Of a stretch of DNA of 64,000 nt, positions 21,640-32,700 are shown piece by piece. Below the pieces are notes generated by a model. The model was not told the DNA's origin and searched no databases. It was given only the letters and a program-made list of their open reading frames with translations. Location of the stretch: NCBI GenBank assembly GCA_949316235.1, contig OX438743.1:31155242-31219241 (forward strand), read 5' to 3'. The translations under genes were made by a program, and so were the position numbers. Numbering within the stretch: position 1 is the first letter of the stretch; each line of letters opens with the position of its first letter. The DNA is from Oegoconia quadripuncta (lineage: Eukaryota > Arthropoda > Insecta > Lepidoptera > Autostichidae).

Positions 21640-22600
21640 GATATCTAGATTTTAATATAATCGTAATATCTGGATGACGTCGTAGTTTTTAATTACGACA
21701 GTGAAAATAGAAAATAACCGATTGATGTTGATGCCGTTAAGTTTCTGGTCAATCTTGACTCCTAAGTATTTAGGGTAATCAACTATATAACACAAGGCTA
21801 TTACATGATGTGTTAGGACTGTGAAGATCAGAATTGAATCTAATACTGAGGTTGGACGAGGGTTGTGACGACACGAAAAAACAGATGTAATTGTTTTTTG
21901 CAATATTGGTCAGCAGGTTTATTGTCAGCCAATTGCCTATTTCAATCAAACTCTGCTCAACATATTGAAACTCTTCTTCTCCTGTGTCTCCATAAAAGAT
22001 GATGGCTGTGTCGTCTGCGTAAGAAAATATTTTTCCATGATTTATAATCTTACTGCACAGATCTTATGATTTATTATCGTTGATGTATATTACAAAGAGT
22101 ATTGGTCGACAAACACTTCCCTGGGCTACGCCAATAGTGAAATCCCCGTCCTCGCTAATGACATCACTAAACTTGACACAATGTCTACGCAGATCAATGT
22201 AGCTCTAAAAAATTGGAAGTGCAGAAAACACTGATCCTTTCCAGGTTGCCAGGTAATATCGGGACAGAGATGGTGTCAAACCCTTTTTTTAGGTATAGGA
22301 ATACCGTTATAAACATCTTTGCAATATGTCAACAATGAGTATCTTTCTCAACAATGAGATAAGTTAGTGCGAGAAGAGAGTTCTCAGTTAACATTTGGCC
22401 AATGTCTGAAGCCATTGTCTGTCTGCCAAAATGTTATTTTTATTTAAAAATTCAATTAATCTAGTAATTTAGATTTTTCCAAAGATTTTTCAAATTTGCA
22501 GAAATTTGGGAGTCTACTCCACTCTTGAAAACTGGTGTTACTATGGATTTTTGAAAGTTCTTTTGAACACACGATTATCAAGGTACAGATTAAAAAGGTA
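21640..22600 (-). pseudogene. Decayed LINE reverse transcriptase (ORF2 fragment)
   Basis: The minus strand keeps reverse-transcriptase motifs in order, across several frames. VFLYLKKGFDT (motif A region) lies near 22300-22270. GVAQGSVCRPILFVIYIN (motif B) lies near 22140-22085. SYADDTAIIF holds the catalytic YADD (motif C) near 22024-21995, and WLTINLL follows. KYLGVKIDQKLNG (motif E region) lies near 21770-21730. Upstream, TPVFKSG and NNILADRQ near 22540-22430 resemble the start of the RT domain. There is an internal stop between motifs B and C, and frameshifts follow; motif A has Tyr where Asp is usual before the KKAFD block. It is non-functional. Clade is probably jockey/R1-like (inference). 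Confidence 0.85.
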
Positions 22601-24789
22601 ACAAAAATAAGTAATCGATCCGTTTAAAAAATTCTAACCATGGAACAAGCGAAGCAGCAGGAGAAAATAGTCAACGAATTTGCGGTATAACGGAGATTCG
22701 GACAAACAATACTTTCAGAGAAACGAATTTCTTGACAAATGACTACTAACCTGTTTACTCGGTCCGTGCCGTAGCGGTCCCAACGCGGACCTTTTTCATT
22801 TCCTTACAAAACATGTTGTTTTTATTAAAACACTAAGTTTTCCCGCGACTTTTTTCTGCGTGAACTTCAGATTTGAATCCAGAGAGGAATGAATAAGGAA
22901 GACTAAGCGTGAAAAAATAAAGGTAACGTAGACATAGAGGAAGAAAGCGAGCATCGAGTCAACCAATGACATATCAGTACGTAATCGATGACGAGCTTAC
23001 AAAATAGCCCGCTAAGTCTGTTTTTAAGGTTTTAGCCTGGTATTATTCATATTCGAGTTCCAGAAATTCACAATGCAAATTGCACTTTATATGTATTGAT
23101 TAGGTAGATTAGTTTAATGAAAGAACGATCACAATCATCCTAAAAGTTCCAAGACAATAAAATAATATGCTCTACAGTTCTAGAGTCTATTTAGGTACAT
23201 CTAGATGAGTTCTTTTTTGTTAAGCAGACGAATCGTGGTTTCGCCAAAGAAAATGTTTATCTACAAATAGGTATAATAATTTATCTAAGACTATAAGTTT
23301 GGTTACCTAGTTTGCAAGCCTTTAGCATTATAAATCATGTTTCCAGTTACCCAGAACGACGGGTCCGAAACAACTACGCAAATAAGTTAACTAATTTAAT
23401 CCTACCAAAAAGCTTTGCGATATCTGTGCCTAATGTATGCACAGCGGACGTACCCTTGAAGCCTCGTACTTATTGGCAAGTTTACTATTCTAATTAGCGA
23501 ACCAAGTAGATTAATTTTTGCACGCTTACCTTTTTAAGGATTTTTGTATATGCTGATATAGATATTGTGTTTTCCATTGTTTTTTGGTTCACGGCAAAGA
23601 TAAATATGGTGCTGCAAAAACCGTTTAATAGGTTTATTATTCACCTAACAGTTTATACTCAATTTGTTTATCTATAAAACCAAATTGCGGCATTTTTGTG
23701 AAGTTTACGACAAACCTTGCTTTGAAATTTTGGATAGTTGGTCGGGTCGATGAGAATCTCTGTCTGAATTCGAATAGCTTAAATTTAGGTACTAATCTGT
23801 TGGTCGCATGATAATATCAGTAAGTGTGTCTTTAGCACGTCAAATATCTTTGAATTCGAACAGTAAACTGGATTAATACTTTTTACAAGTTTGATATTTA
23901 TTTCAGTACATCATGCAACTATACCTTAACTTTAATAATATTATTATTAAATATAACTGTAAAGTATTAAATTACCCGATAATCAAAGGAGTGAACTTAT
24001 ACTCTTCAGATTTAATTCAGCTCTTCAGAATAGGAATACTTTCCACTTTAAGAAGGTAATTCAAACCTATCATGGCTTTGGAAACTTACATCTTCAGTGT
24101 GGAAAAGAGTTGGAAAAATCTATCAACCTTCATCATAGATCAGTCAGAGTCATGAGTGTTTAATTGTGGCAGATTACAGTAAATAATTAATCTACTATCT
24201 TCCACTTTCCAACTAGTGAATCTAAACGAAGCACGGACCGGCCGACCCTTTGCGGGCAGTTCTCCCTAACAGTGGGCAGTACACCCTCTAAACAACCTTG
24301 GTAACCAAAAAACATTCTAACCACCCTTCTATTTCACAATAAATTCTACCTTATCATGTTAGAAATAGGGTTGGGGATTTGGTGGGGTGGGTGTTGTGGG
24401 CAGTGTGGGTCCTAACAGGGGGACGGTCGAAGGATCGACCCATGGCTACTGTACAACGGTTCTGTAGTTCTGATTTGTATTGTTGTTATTTAGGAATTTT
24501 CTGTTGAATTATGTAAACGATTTTTTATAAGACTGATATTGTTTTGTTAATTATTCTGTTACGTTACGCGTAACATTTTTTAGATGCTATGATAGAAAAT
24601 TATTAGCTTTAGCATAGTTTAGTCAAGCTTGTGGTTATGCTTAGTGTATATTTATGAGTTTTATGAAAGAAATTAAGAAGTATATTGTAATATCAATTAA
24701 TATTCACAAGTTTTTCCATGCCAATTATGACGTTTAACTAAAAGTATTCCTAATTGAATCGTTAACATACAGAAGATTTTTTTTATCGT
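22601..24789. other. No gene seen; G-rich tract at 24368-24409
   Basis: A GC-rich spot at 24225-24460 includes seven G-tracts within 24368-24409 (for example GGGTTGGGGATTTGGTGGGG). The 61-codon frame at 23312-23497 is unsupported. Confidence 0.45.
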
Positions 24790-24935
24790 ATATACTTACA
24801 CCAATCATAGTCCCAAAGTGAAGAAAGCTTGTACTATGGATACTAGATAACGGATAAACATACATTAAACATCAATGACTCTGGAATAAATGTTCATATT
24901 CATCAAATAAACATTCAAACCCGCAACCGTTGGTT

Positions 24936-24943
24936 TCGCTGAC
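24936..24943. repeat. Target site duplication, left copy (TCGCTGAC)
   Basis: Eight bases identical to 28138-28145, directly outside the left terminal repeat. In intact SINE A copies this octamer occurs once. Confidence 0.92.
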
Positions 24944-24999
24944 CGTGTATTCCCGTTCGTCCCCTCGACTTCGTCCCCCGAGGGGGACGAACGGGAATT
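24944..24999. repeat. Left terminal inverted repeat, itself a hairpin
   Basis: Exact reverse complement of 28082-28137, beginning CGTGTATTCCCGTTCG. Within it, 24949-24967 pairs with 24979-24998 (one bulged base), so the single strand folds on itself. The next base inward (25000 versus 28081) breaks the match. Confidence 0.95.
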
Positions 25000-25000
25000 C

Positions 25001-25065
25001 GTTATTTATTTTCCCGATGGTCCCTCAAAATTTTTTGGGGGGACGAATGGGAATAATTTATTAAT
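25001..25065. repeat. Left subterminal imperfect hairpin
   Basis: TTTTCCCGATGGTCCCTC (from about 25009) faces GGGGGGACGAATGGGAAT (25037-25054) around an A/T-rich loop. These are diverged versions of the GGGACGAACGGGAAT motif found in the terminal repeat. Confidence 0.7.
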
Positions 25066-25399
25066 TCTTTTTTGGGTCTATTGCTCCCACTAAATAATAT
25101 AAGACTGGGTTTTAATTGGTAAAAAAACAAAATTGAAATAAAAATCAGTCATTTATTAAGGAATAAAAATCACAGTAAAAATCACAGAATCAACTTTGCG
25201 ATAACTCGCAATATTTTTATATATAATATTTTTTTAATTATGAATAAAATTCTCCTTATAACTAAAAATTATGATTTAAAAATCTGTGTATACAGATTAC
25301 AATAAAAAAAGTCTGTATTATATTACAATTAAACACTACAAACAGACTTTTTACCATTCAGGTTGTTTCCTTTTGAAATATAAGTCACTATTTTTCGTA

Positions 25400-25770
25400 G
25401 AGTTGCTTATATGTATGGTGGCAAGATTTTACGTTTTACGTTATGTAAGTGATTAGAAAAGTTTACTCATTATTTTAACACATAAATAGGGTCAGTAAAT
25501 TATCACACTTTCAAAAGCAAAATTAAATAAAATACCTAAAATATCACGAAATCAAGATAAAAATAACAAAAAAAAACTTATCGTACTAATTTTTAAAAAG
25601 TCACATTTGCTTATATGTATAGGTATACGGTGTCACATTTTTGTGTTACATATTGTATAAGGAATCAGAACAGGTTACACATTAATTTTACATATAAATA
25701 GCGTCAATTAGCACAATTTCAAAATCAAAATAAAAAACATATACAAAATCAAAGTGAAAAAACATGAACA
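25400..25770. repeat. Diverged ~205-bp tandem duplication in the element's 3' region
   Basis: Two blocks share order: CTTATATGTAT, then a GTTACATAT- or GTTATGTAA-like segment, ACATAAATAG, GTCA, ATTAGCACAATTTCAAAA or ATTATCACACTTTCAAAA, and A-rich ends. They lie at about 25407-25565 and 25612-25770. Noncoding, downstream of the transposase stop. Confidence 0.55.
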
Positions 25771-25927
25771 CAAAACATCATAGAGGGTAACAACAATAAA
25801 AAATTCACAAGTATTGAAGAAAGTAGTCGAGGTCATAACAGTAGGCAGTAATAATTATTGCACACAAAGCCTAGAGATTACATCAACGTACACAACCATC
25901 GAGCACTTTACTTATTATGATTAATAC

Positions 25928-27385
25928 CTACGTAAGTTTTTCTAAAAAATGTCCTACAGTTATTTCTGAATTAAGAAGTTGCATTTGGCAATCCATAATA
26001 TATTGGTCTGTCAAGATTGAATGTAGCTTACGCCGTTTTGGATTTTGTTTTGCTTTCACGCTGTATAAGTTAGAGTCTTGATGTAACACCGTAAGCAATT
26101 TTAAAATATTAGGTTTTTTTTTGCCTATGGCACTATTTAATTTAAAATGCCACCCTTCGGCAAAGTTATTAGTACGGTGTCGTTTTCCAAAACTGCACCA
26201 CACTTTTACGAAATCCGATTGAAGCCACTGCGATAGCATGTATTGCCGAAATTTTTCACTTTGGCTATCACCGGGGCTTTCGCTAGCGATATAAAACCAG
26301 CCTTCAAAAATACGTTCCTCTGGTAATAATGGAAGCACCGCACTTAGGGCTACTTGACGTCTTAAAGTTTTATTTTTTGTTAGATTTAATTCACGGCCTT
26401 TCCTCCAAATAGCATTATTAAAATGGTAATAACAGCCGTGGATACTTATCTCTGGAAAAATTGTACGCATAGCAGACATAGCTGCTTCTTCAAAATCACT
26501 GGTAAATGATGTAGGATTCCAATCGTTGATTTGAGATTTAACAAGTCTGAAAAGTATCTCGTATGTTTCTTTTTTACGGTTTGACATTAAAGCGTAAAAT
26601 AATGGCGTCATAGCTGTGCTTTGATTATTACTTCCTAAATCACCATGAACGGTGTAGAGCTGTTGGAATGGAGGTGGACAACTCTTAAATGTACCGTCAC
26701 CAAATATATTTTTAAAAACTATCAATTTTTCTTTAGCTTCTTGGGAACAAAAAATGAGTAAGCGTGTGTTACCGTAACAGTAATCTGCTAACAAAAATGA
26801 TTGAAATTTTTGAGGAACCTCAACCGTTTTAACGTCATTGAAAGTGATTTTACTCATATTATAAGTGCTATTTCGATGGCGATACAAAGTGCTTTTGATG
26901 TTTGCAAACTTAGGAATATCTTTGGGTAAAGTTACTTTATCAAGTCCTTCGTCCAAAATTTTCGAAATTGTTGAATTAAAGGCGGCTGGTACGCAAGGTA
27001 CATCATCAGAAGTTATATTTTTCTTGCATTCATCAATATGAATGTCTATTATGTTTTTATTGAAGTCCGGTGTACAGGATGTGTGTGTGGTTTCTTTCAA
27101 AATTTGATCATTCTGCAATAAACGTGCATAATTTATTTACCCATTGTCTGGTTTTGCATGAAAAAAGAAGTCAAAAAAGTAGGTACTTACTTTTATGGTT
27201 AAGGTCCCACTGCACTTATTCTTTCTTCTAAGATGACATTCCCATACAACGGCTCCACTTTTGTTTTGCCTTTTCCTTAAAAATTGGTATCCAGCACGCA
27301 GAAGCACGATTCCACCTTTCCTTTGTATATACTGCAAACAGCTTCCTGTACTACCAGAGGGACCAGGATGCGCTTCTTGTGACAT
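25928..27385 (-). CDS. Phantom/MULE transposase with FLYWCH zinc finger (two exons)
   Basis: Predicted to cut and rejoin the ends of its own element in the nucleus. Exon 1 (27385-27191, 65 codons) starts at ATG 27385 and holds a FLYWCH-type finger: QRKGGIVLLRAGYQFL, W48, and C50/C58 of the zinc site. Donor GTAAGTACC begins at 27190, acceptor TTTATTGCAG ends at 27113, and exon 2 runs 27112-25928 in the same phase, giving 459 aa. Likely remaining zinc ligands are H75 and C78 (inference). The MULE catalytic core has FGDGTFKSCPPPF with D204, TSDFEEAAM with D271, HGCYYHF (C-x2-H, 292-295) and RTNNFAEGWHF with E384, the expected DDE order. No stop or frameshift. A possible 5'-UTR intron runs from donor 27593 (GTAAGT) to acceptor 27395, nine bases before the ATG. 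Length suits the family. The start could lie further upstream only if other exons exist. Confidence 0.93.
27113..27190 (-). other. Transposase intron (78 bp, GT-AG)
   Basis: The donor AAA|GTAAGTACC and the acceptor TTTATTGCAG|AAT keep phase 0. Reading through instead gives a stop 17 codons into the intron. Confidence 0.85.
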
Positions 27386-27394
27386 TGTTAAGCT

Positions 27395-27593
27395 CTAAAA
27401 AACAGGAGACAACAATTACACACTTATTAATATAATTTAGAATGATATTTAATATATAAAATTAAATACTAAAATTGAATACAAATATTGATACCGTACA
27501 TTATTAGCATAAATTAATAAGACATGAGACAATATAGTATTGACTATAAACAATCTAATAATATTTGTAACTTACAAAAATGTAGGTACTTAC
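27395..27593 (-). other. Possible 5'-UTR intron of the transposase gene
   Basis: The minus strand has CTACTGAT|GTAAGTACC at 27594/27593 and CCTGTTTTTTAG|AGCTTAACA directly before the ATG. Splice sites only; no transcript evidence. Confidence 0.4.
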
Positions 27594-27983
27594 ATCAGTA
27601 GTTTTCCGCAGAACTCGTGTCGAATATATATTATTACATTAACACCCGTGCACTTTCATTGTTTTGTCAACACTAACCCGACCGGTCTAATTTAAGGATA
27701 GGAAAGGGAGAGAATGTCAGGTAAACCAATAGGATTTACGCAAATAACACAATGTTATCGGCACTCTTTTGTTAACTACCAGAATCGCCGGCGCTTCCCG
27801 TCAGAGTTGCTATATTTAGTGTAGGTAAACATAATGAAACAATGATAAACTTAGGATACGTTTTATAATTCATAAAAAAATAGAGAAGAATTTTGTAAAA
27901 TAATGATTAAATCTAACGAAGAAACTAATTTAAAAGTAAACTACGAAACATCGAATAAACATATTTTCTGCACAAATCTTTTT

Positions 27984-28060
27984 AGTGGGACGAATGGCAC
28001 TAATCGAAGAACATATTCCCATTCGTCCTCTCTTGAATTAGGATTGGGACGATCGGGAAC
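27984..28060. repeat. Right subterminal hairpin and motif copies
   Basis: ATTCCCATTCGTCCTCTC (28015-28032) faces GGGACGATCGGGAAC (ending 28060). A further copy GTGGGACGAATGGCAC sits at 27985-28000. They mirror the left subterminal hairpin. Confidence 0.7.
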
Positions 28061-28081
28061 AAATTAAATATTATTTTTGTA

Positions 28082-28137
28082 AATTCCCGTTCGTCCCCCT
28101 CGGGGGACGAAGTCGAGGGGACGAACGGGAATACACG
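28082..28137. repeat. Right terminal inverted repeat, itself a hairpin
   Basis: Exact reverse complement of 24944-24999, ending GGGAATACACG. Internal arms are 28083-28102 and 28114-28132. Confidence 0.95.
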
Positions 28138-28145
28138 TCGCTGAC
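28138..28145. repeat. Target site duplication, right copy (TCGCTGAC)
   Basis: Matches 24936-24943 exactly. Confidence 0.92.
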
Positions 28146-28175
28146 AGTGTCACTATCCACTACACCAACCGGTTA

Positions 28176-28842
28176 TCAATATGATTCGAATATTCCGTAA
28201 CGTCACACTAAATAACCCTTTCCTGTAGTCGGGTAAAAATGGATAACAATAATACATCGACAATGCTACTTCTAAAATATACCTAAGGTACGGTTAAAAC
28301 AACCCTATCATTCTGAAAATAAGTACCTAACTAGAGTTTCATCTGTTTGTTCACAGAGATGTCAGGCAGGGCATCTCAAAAAAATTACCACAACATGAAA
28401 AGTTAGAATTGCTTTTCACTTTACCCTGTCCTTAGGGTTCTGTAGCTCAAATGTTAAGCACGTAACCTTTATTGGATCACTTTCTTGTTTATCTGTCCGT
28501 CAGTCAAGACCCTTTTTCTCGGGGAACGGTTAAATGTGTCAAGCTGAAATTAATATGATGATATTTTGCCTTTGTAGTCTTGAAATAGTTCATGTTTATT
28601 ATTTAATGCAAAATAAAAAAGGATTGACTATTAAACACTTACTTTCAATAATACTCCTCTTGATCTAGACAAAACCATGAAAGGTGGGAAATAGCGTTCA
28701 ATGTTTAATGAAAATAAAAAAATTAAATCATTAATTTGTAACGATTTGTAGATTTAACACTTTAATTGCGGTTTCTGTCTTATAGCGTCACGTGATTAAC
28801 TCCATAATTAAGAAGGTCAGTCTAAATTAGTTTTGTCAATTG
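28176..28842. other. No gene seen; weak dispersed-repeat traces
   Basis: The stretch 28435-28560 (GGGTTCTGTAGCTCAAATG, TCTGTCCGTCAGTC) resembles common lepidopteran dispersed-repeat sequence, like part of 8865-9230. Otherwise AT-rich. Confidence 0.4.
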
Positions 28843-28849
28843 TATATAA
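28843..28849 (+). promoter_or_regulatory. Candidate TATA box
   Basis: TATATAA in TTGTATATAATAGTGCGG, followed about 30 bp on by CCAATCCTATTCGCAC, a spacing that would suit an initiator, and by the ATG at 28911. Confidence 0.25.
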
Positions 28850-28910
28850 TAGTGCGGAACGCTCCGGACTCCAATCCTATTCGCACTTTTTGTAGGTAGT
28901 TTTTCTAAAC

Positions 28911-29024
28911 ATGACAGCAACACTGTTTACACACGTAGCGACCGCGGCAGCGTCGAAGAAATACCCCTCATGTGTACACGTTAGCGGCTACAAGCCAAGA
29001 AGGCCGGTTCAAGTAATAGGATAG
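28911..29024 (+). CDS. Possible short ORF or first exon, 37 aa, unrecognised
   Basis: ATG in AAACATGAC context opens 37 codons ending TAG at 29022-29024. The peptide starts MTATLFTHVATAAASKK and stays mixed and basic, unlike translated AT-rich spacer. CAAGTAATAG near the 3' end is a weak possible splice donor. No family recognised. It lies about 60 bp downstream of a TATA motif. It could be a real small ORF or the first exon of a gene beyond the window, or chance. Confidence 0.25.
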   Translation: MTATLFTHVATAAASKKYPSCVHVSGYKPRRPVQVIG

Positions 29025-29441
29025 AGGCGGTGCATCAAGAAGGGACATGTACATTTTGTCATATAGCCAGTCGCAGTATGTAAACGTACAATCGTAAACC
29101 ATAGGCAATTACAAGAAAATTCTAACCCTTAAGGGGTATATCTAGAAGCCGTGTATTGATCCAAATCATAAGTGGTAGCGACGAAACTAGAAATTGCAAA
29201 CATGTGTTACCATAGAACTGAGTGTGTGCAAGTCTAAGAAATATTCTTTGAGTAGACCTATAAGTTAGCAGTTATTGATTGAGTTCAACTATGAATTACC
29301 AATACTATGGTATATTTTTACAACTATGGTAAAATTTCAGTCTTTTAACAGACGCTTTTACAAAATTAACTTGTATGTGATTTACTAAGATCTAAAACAA
29401 TCATCATCAATCAAATCAAATCAGAATCATCGTAGAATTAT
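29025..29441. other. No gene seen
   Basis: AT-rich; a short (ATCA)n-like run at 29400-29425 precedes the SINE. Confidence 0.5.
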
Positions 29442-29750
29442 AACCATCAGTGGCTCAATGTAAACAACATAGGGTTTACGAATCGGAGGTCGCGGGTTCG
29501 ATCCTCAACGAGGTACATGTTTAATATTTAGTTTTGTTGGTGTTAGGGCATTTTAAATGTCCGCCTGGCTAGCTAACTAACTTATCTAAATCTGTCGCCA
29601 AACAGGAATGTTAATAGCATTCCGGTTATCGAAGATAAGATAATAGCAGTCCCACATATAAGATGGGGTTTCCGGGTCAGCACGTTTCTACATTGACTTA
29701 ACATTTGGTGTGATTATGGTCAAGTGCAAACCCGTTGTGCTTATAAAAAA
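29442..29750 (+). repeat. SINE C, near full length
   Basis: The head is GTGGCTCAATGTAAACAAC with B box GGTTCGATCC. The body has GGGCATTTTAAATGTCCGCC and TGTCGCCAAACAG, and the 3' end GGTGTGATTATGGTCAAG plus A-rich tail. Several small deletions compared with 35374-35710. Confidence 0.85.
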
Positions 29751-32700
29751 GATAAATCTAATGTTAATTCAGTAATATACCACCGATCTGATTTCGTTGT
29801 GGAGCAGGAGGCTAGAAAATGGAACCTCTCAATGATTGCTAAGTAAATATAGCGAGTTTGGGTTTATTTGATTTGTTGTGATGAGTCCAATATATTATTC
29901 CTATAATGAATCATTGACGTGTTTTCGGTCATTTAAAATATTATTTAAGCAATTATAGATATTTGCTGTGCTAAGTAAATAAATTAAAAATCGCCTCCGC
30001 TGCCGTCTATGACTTGAAGAGGACACTTGGGCCCTCCGGGCGTCCGTGACAGCGTGACACGGGTCCGGCCCGGTCCGAAATAGATATATTTCGCCGGCTG
30101 TCGCTTTATTTGTGGCATTTCCAAACGAGTTACGATACGTTGGCTTTATGTGGCTTTTGTGAAATATTTTTCACTAGTTAGTGTTCAGTACTAAAAAGGG
30201 CAAAACGGATGCTTATGGAATTATATCTAGGTGTCTGATCCGACACGTCTGTCAACTCCATTTATTTCAAAAACTATTTGACAAAATTCGGTAAAATGGT
30301 GGCCCAAGACATGTAAAAAAGCTAAATGTCAAATTAATATTGGGGAGTCAAAAGGAAAATTAAAAAAAAAATAGTAAACTTTCTTGTTTTAATAAGTACG
30401 ATTTAAAAAATATATAATATGTTATTGGTAAATACGGACTTTGTATAAAAATTGTTTCGTGTTATTTTTCTTAAGTAACTGTCAATGATTGTGCCCAATT
30501 GATTGTGATTATAAACTTTTAAAACTGCAGTAAAACCACTGATAACAGGTACGGAACCATTGCCCCAACTCTGAATCGCGCTTCCATGATTTTTATTTTA
30601 AAAGTTACCTAATTAATAAATAAATAAAAATCTTTATTTGCCAAGAAAACAGTAAAAACTAATATATAAAATGATTTTGTAATTATAACAAAAAGGTCTG
30701 TAGCTCAGCTTTATGGTCATTAGCAACGGGATTTATACGTATATATATGGGTCAACATGGAGATGTCAGCAGAAACAATGAGACGAAGGAAAATGTGAAC
30801 ATTAAAGTCAAGAAAACTTCTTTTAATTTAAGTCGCAGTGGGAGTTTGATCTTTATTACTGACCCTATCGATTGGTGCCTAAAAGTAACGGTTTTGGTAG
30901 CTGCCTATTTCTATCTGCGTGATCTTCTCTCTTTCAACTTTAGCACCAAATTAAAAAAAAAAAAAATATTATCGCCCTAAAATACATAGGGTATATACAA
31001 CATTTATTTCCCTTCATGACCCTATAGGTATGTAAAATAGAATTTTCCTGTCACTAATAATAAACGATTATACCTACTTAAAATTGAATTTGTCAAAATC
31101 CTTGTTTTTTTATTGAAGAGCTATATTTAGTCTTATAACACAGTCTTTGTTTTTCATTTACAGGTAATAACTGTAAAGGTGACTCAATCCAAAATGCTTT
31201 TACATCTTACTAATTGCTAAAGAGGTTTTGCAAGGTTAAATAATAGATTCCAAGAAATTATCAAGAAAATAAAAAATATAAAGTAGGTACCTAAACAAGA
31301 ACAAAACAAACACAATGTTTATGAATTAATCCTTCTTTGTAAGACAAAAAAATTCCTGGCACGAAACTATTGAGTACCTAGATATTTACAATATTCAAAG
31401 ATAATTAAATTGAAATTAACTTTGATTTTATTTAAGTTGAAACATCAGTACTTCGAAAACTTATTAAAATAATCGTACTCTTGATAGTAATGCACAAGTA
31501 TTTAAACATATTGGATTTACATGAATGAAGAGCTCACCTAGTAGCACATTTCATAGGCTTTTCTCCAATAAGAATATTTTACAGCGCCATCTATTATCGA
31601 GTAGCGCTAAACTATTGTAATGGTTGCGTTGTCAAATACTGCTACAGATGTCGCTAGAAGTCGTAGAGTTAGAACAACTCATCAAGCCGGTATAGAACAT
31701 AGGAAGGAGAGCATTTTTATAAAAGTAGCTAAGAAAGTTATTATAATTGTCTTTACCTTAGTAATAGCCCAGGGAAAATACGGGTTGACCACAGACAAAA
31801 GGATTAACGCGATTTTCTTGAAACATTTGATAAAGTGTTCTAAATGTCGTAAGAATTTCTAAAAATTAAGTATTTGTAAGAAACGCAAGTACTAAGTAAG
31901 TAACAAAATAAACGAAAGTTGAAAAATGTGTTTATTTGAAAAATAAAATTTTAATTGATGAGTATTTCTTTAAACTCAAAACATTTAGGGAAATTATCGT
32001 TACAAAATATTCGTTGAATTTTTATTTCGCAATGCAGCTCGGCGACATTTTCAGTTAAAACACATGCATGCCTAACTATAACATGCTTAGTTTCTTATCC
32101 TTCAATAAGTTAACTGTGTTTAACAAAAGTCTACCTAATTAAATATTAGTTAGTATTTATTGTTGTTAAGATACAAATTAAAATAAGGGTTTTCTAAAAA
32201 AATCTTGACTACGCGCTCGTTTTTTTTAGGGCTTAATTATACAAAATTACATCTCTAATATACCTCTATTATATTTTTATGACTGTCTAATTCTAATTTT
32301 ATTAGTTAAAGGAAAGCTTAATTTTAATAAATTTTCGGCAAATACCCACTACCCTACTTACCAGCGATTAGAGTAAATCTTCCCACAAAGTCAATGCGTG
32401 ACTAAATTGGGAGACATATTTTTGAGTAGTCAACATTATAAATAATGTGAGAAGTAAACAATACACTATAGAATGTAATAACCTCTTAAGAATTTAATCT
32501 GTTATTTAAATTGTTATTACACAAAAATGTCATGTGGACATTTTTGCGTTCTCGTAAACGAGTAAGACTGCAATAGCTTGCTTTAGGCGTGTGGTACTTC
32601 ATTGCCTTAAATTACAATTGCATAAAAATTTTAAAATTAAAATTTTTCAGAAAACTAAAAAAAATATATTTTGATTCGAGTGTAACATCACCGAATAAAT

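Larger units (their letters stand above)
24944..28137 (-). mobile_element. Phantom-like (Mutator superfamily) DNA transposon, complete
   Basis: This 3194-bp unit is bounded by perfect 56-bp inverted repeats and an 8-bp target duplication. It carries one spliced transposase gene on the minus strand with FLYWCH and MULE-type catalytic domains. Target duplications of 8-10 bp are usual for Mutator-like elements (family knowledge). The Phantom group is known for FLYWCH-bearing transposases and for ends that are TIR-, sub-TIR- or foldback-like; this copy shows both clean TIRs and self-complementary ends. Identical TIRs, an exact TSD and an unbroken coding frame point to a young, possibly still active copy (inference). 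Confidence 0.93.
24790..28175 (-). repeat. SINE A, minus strand, split by a DNA transposon
   Basis: The 3' part of the SINE is at 24790-24943 (reads TACACCAATCATAGTCCC, then ACCCGCAACCGTTGGTTTCG). The head resumes at 28138-28175 (TCGCTGACAGTG, CACTATCCACTACACC, AACCGGT). Without the intervening 3194 bp plus one copy of TCGCTGAC, the sequence reads as a continuous subfamily A SINE like 44874-45116. Confidence 0.92.

Noticed and set aside
24944..28137. hAT element (because of the 8-bp target duplication)
   Set aside because: The transposase has FLYWCH and MULE-type DDE motifs and lacks hAT features. An 8-bp duplication is within the Mutator range.
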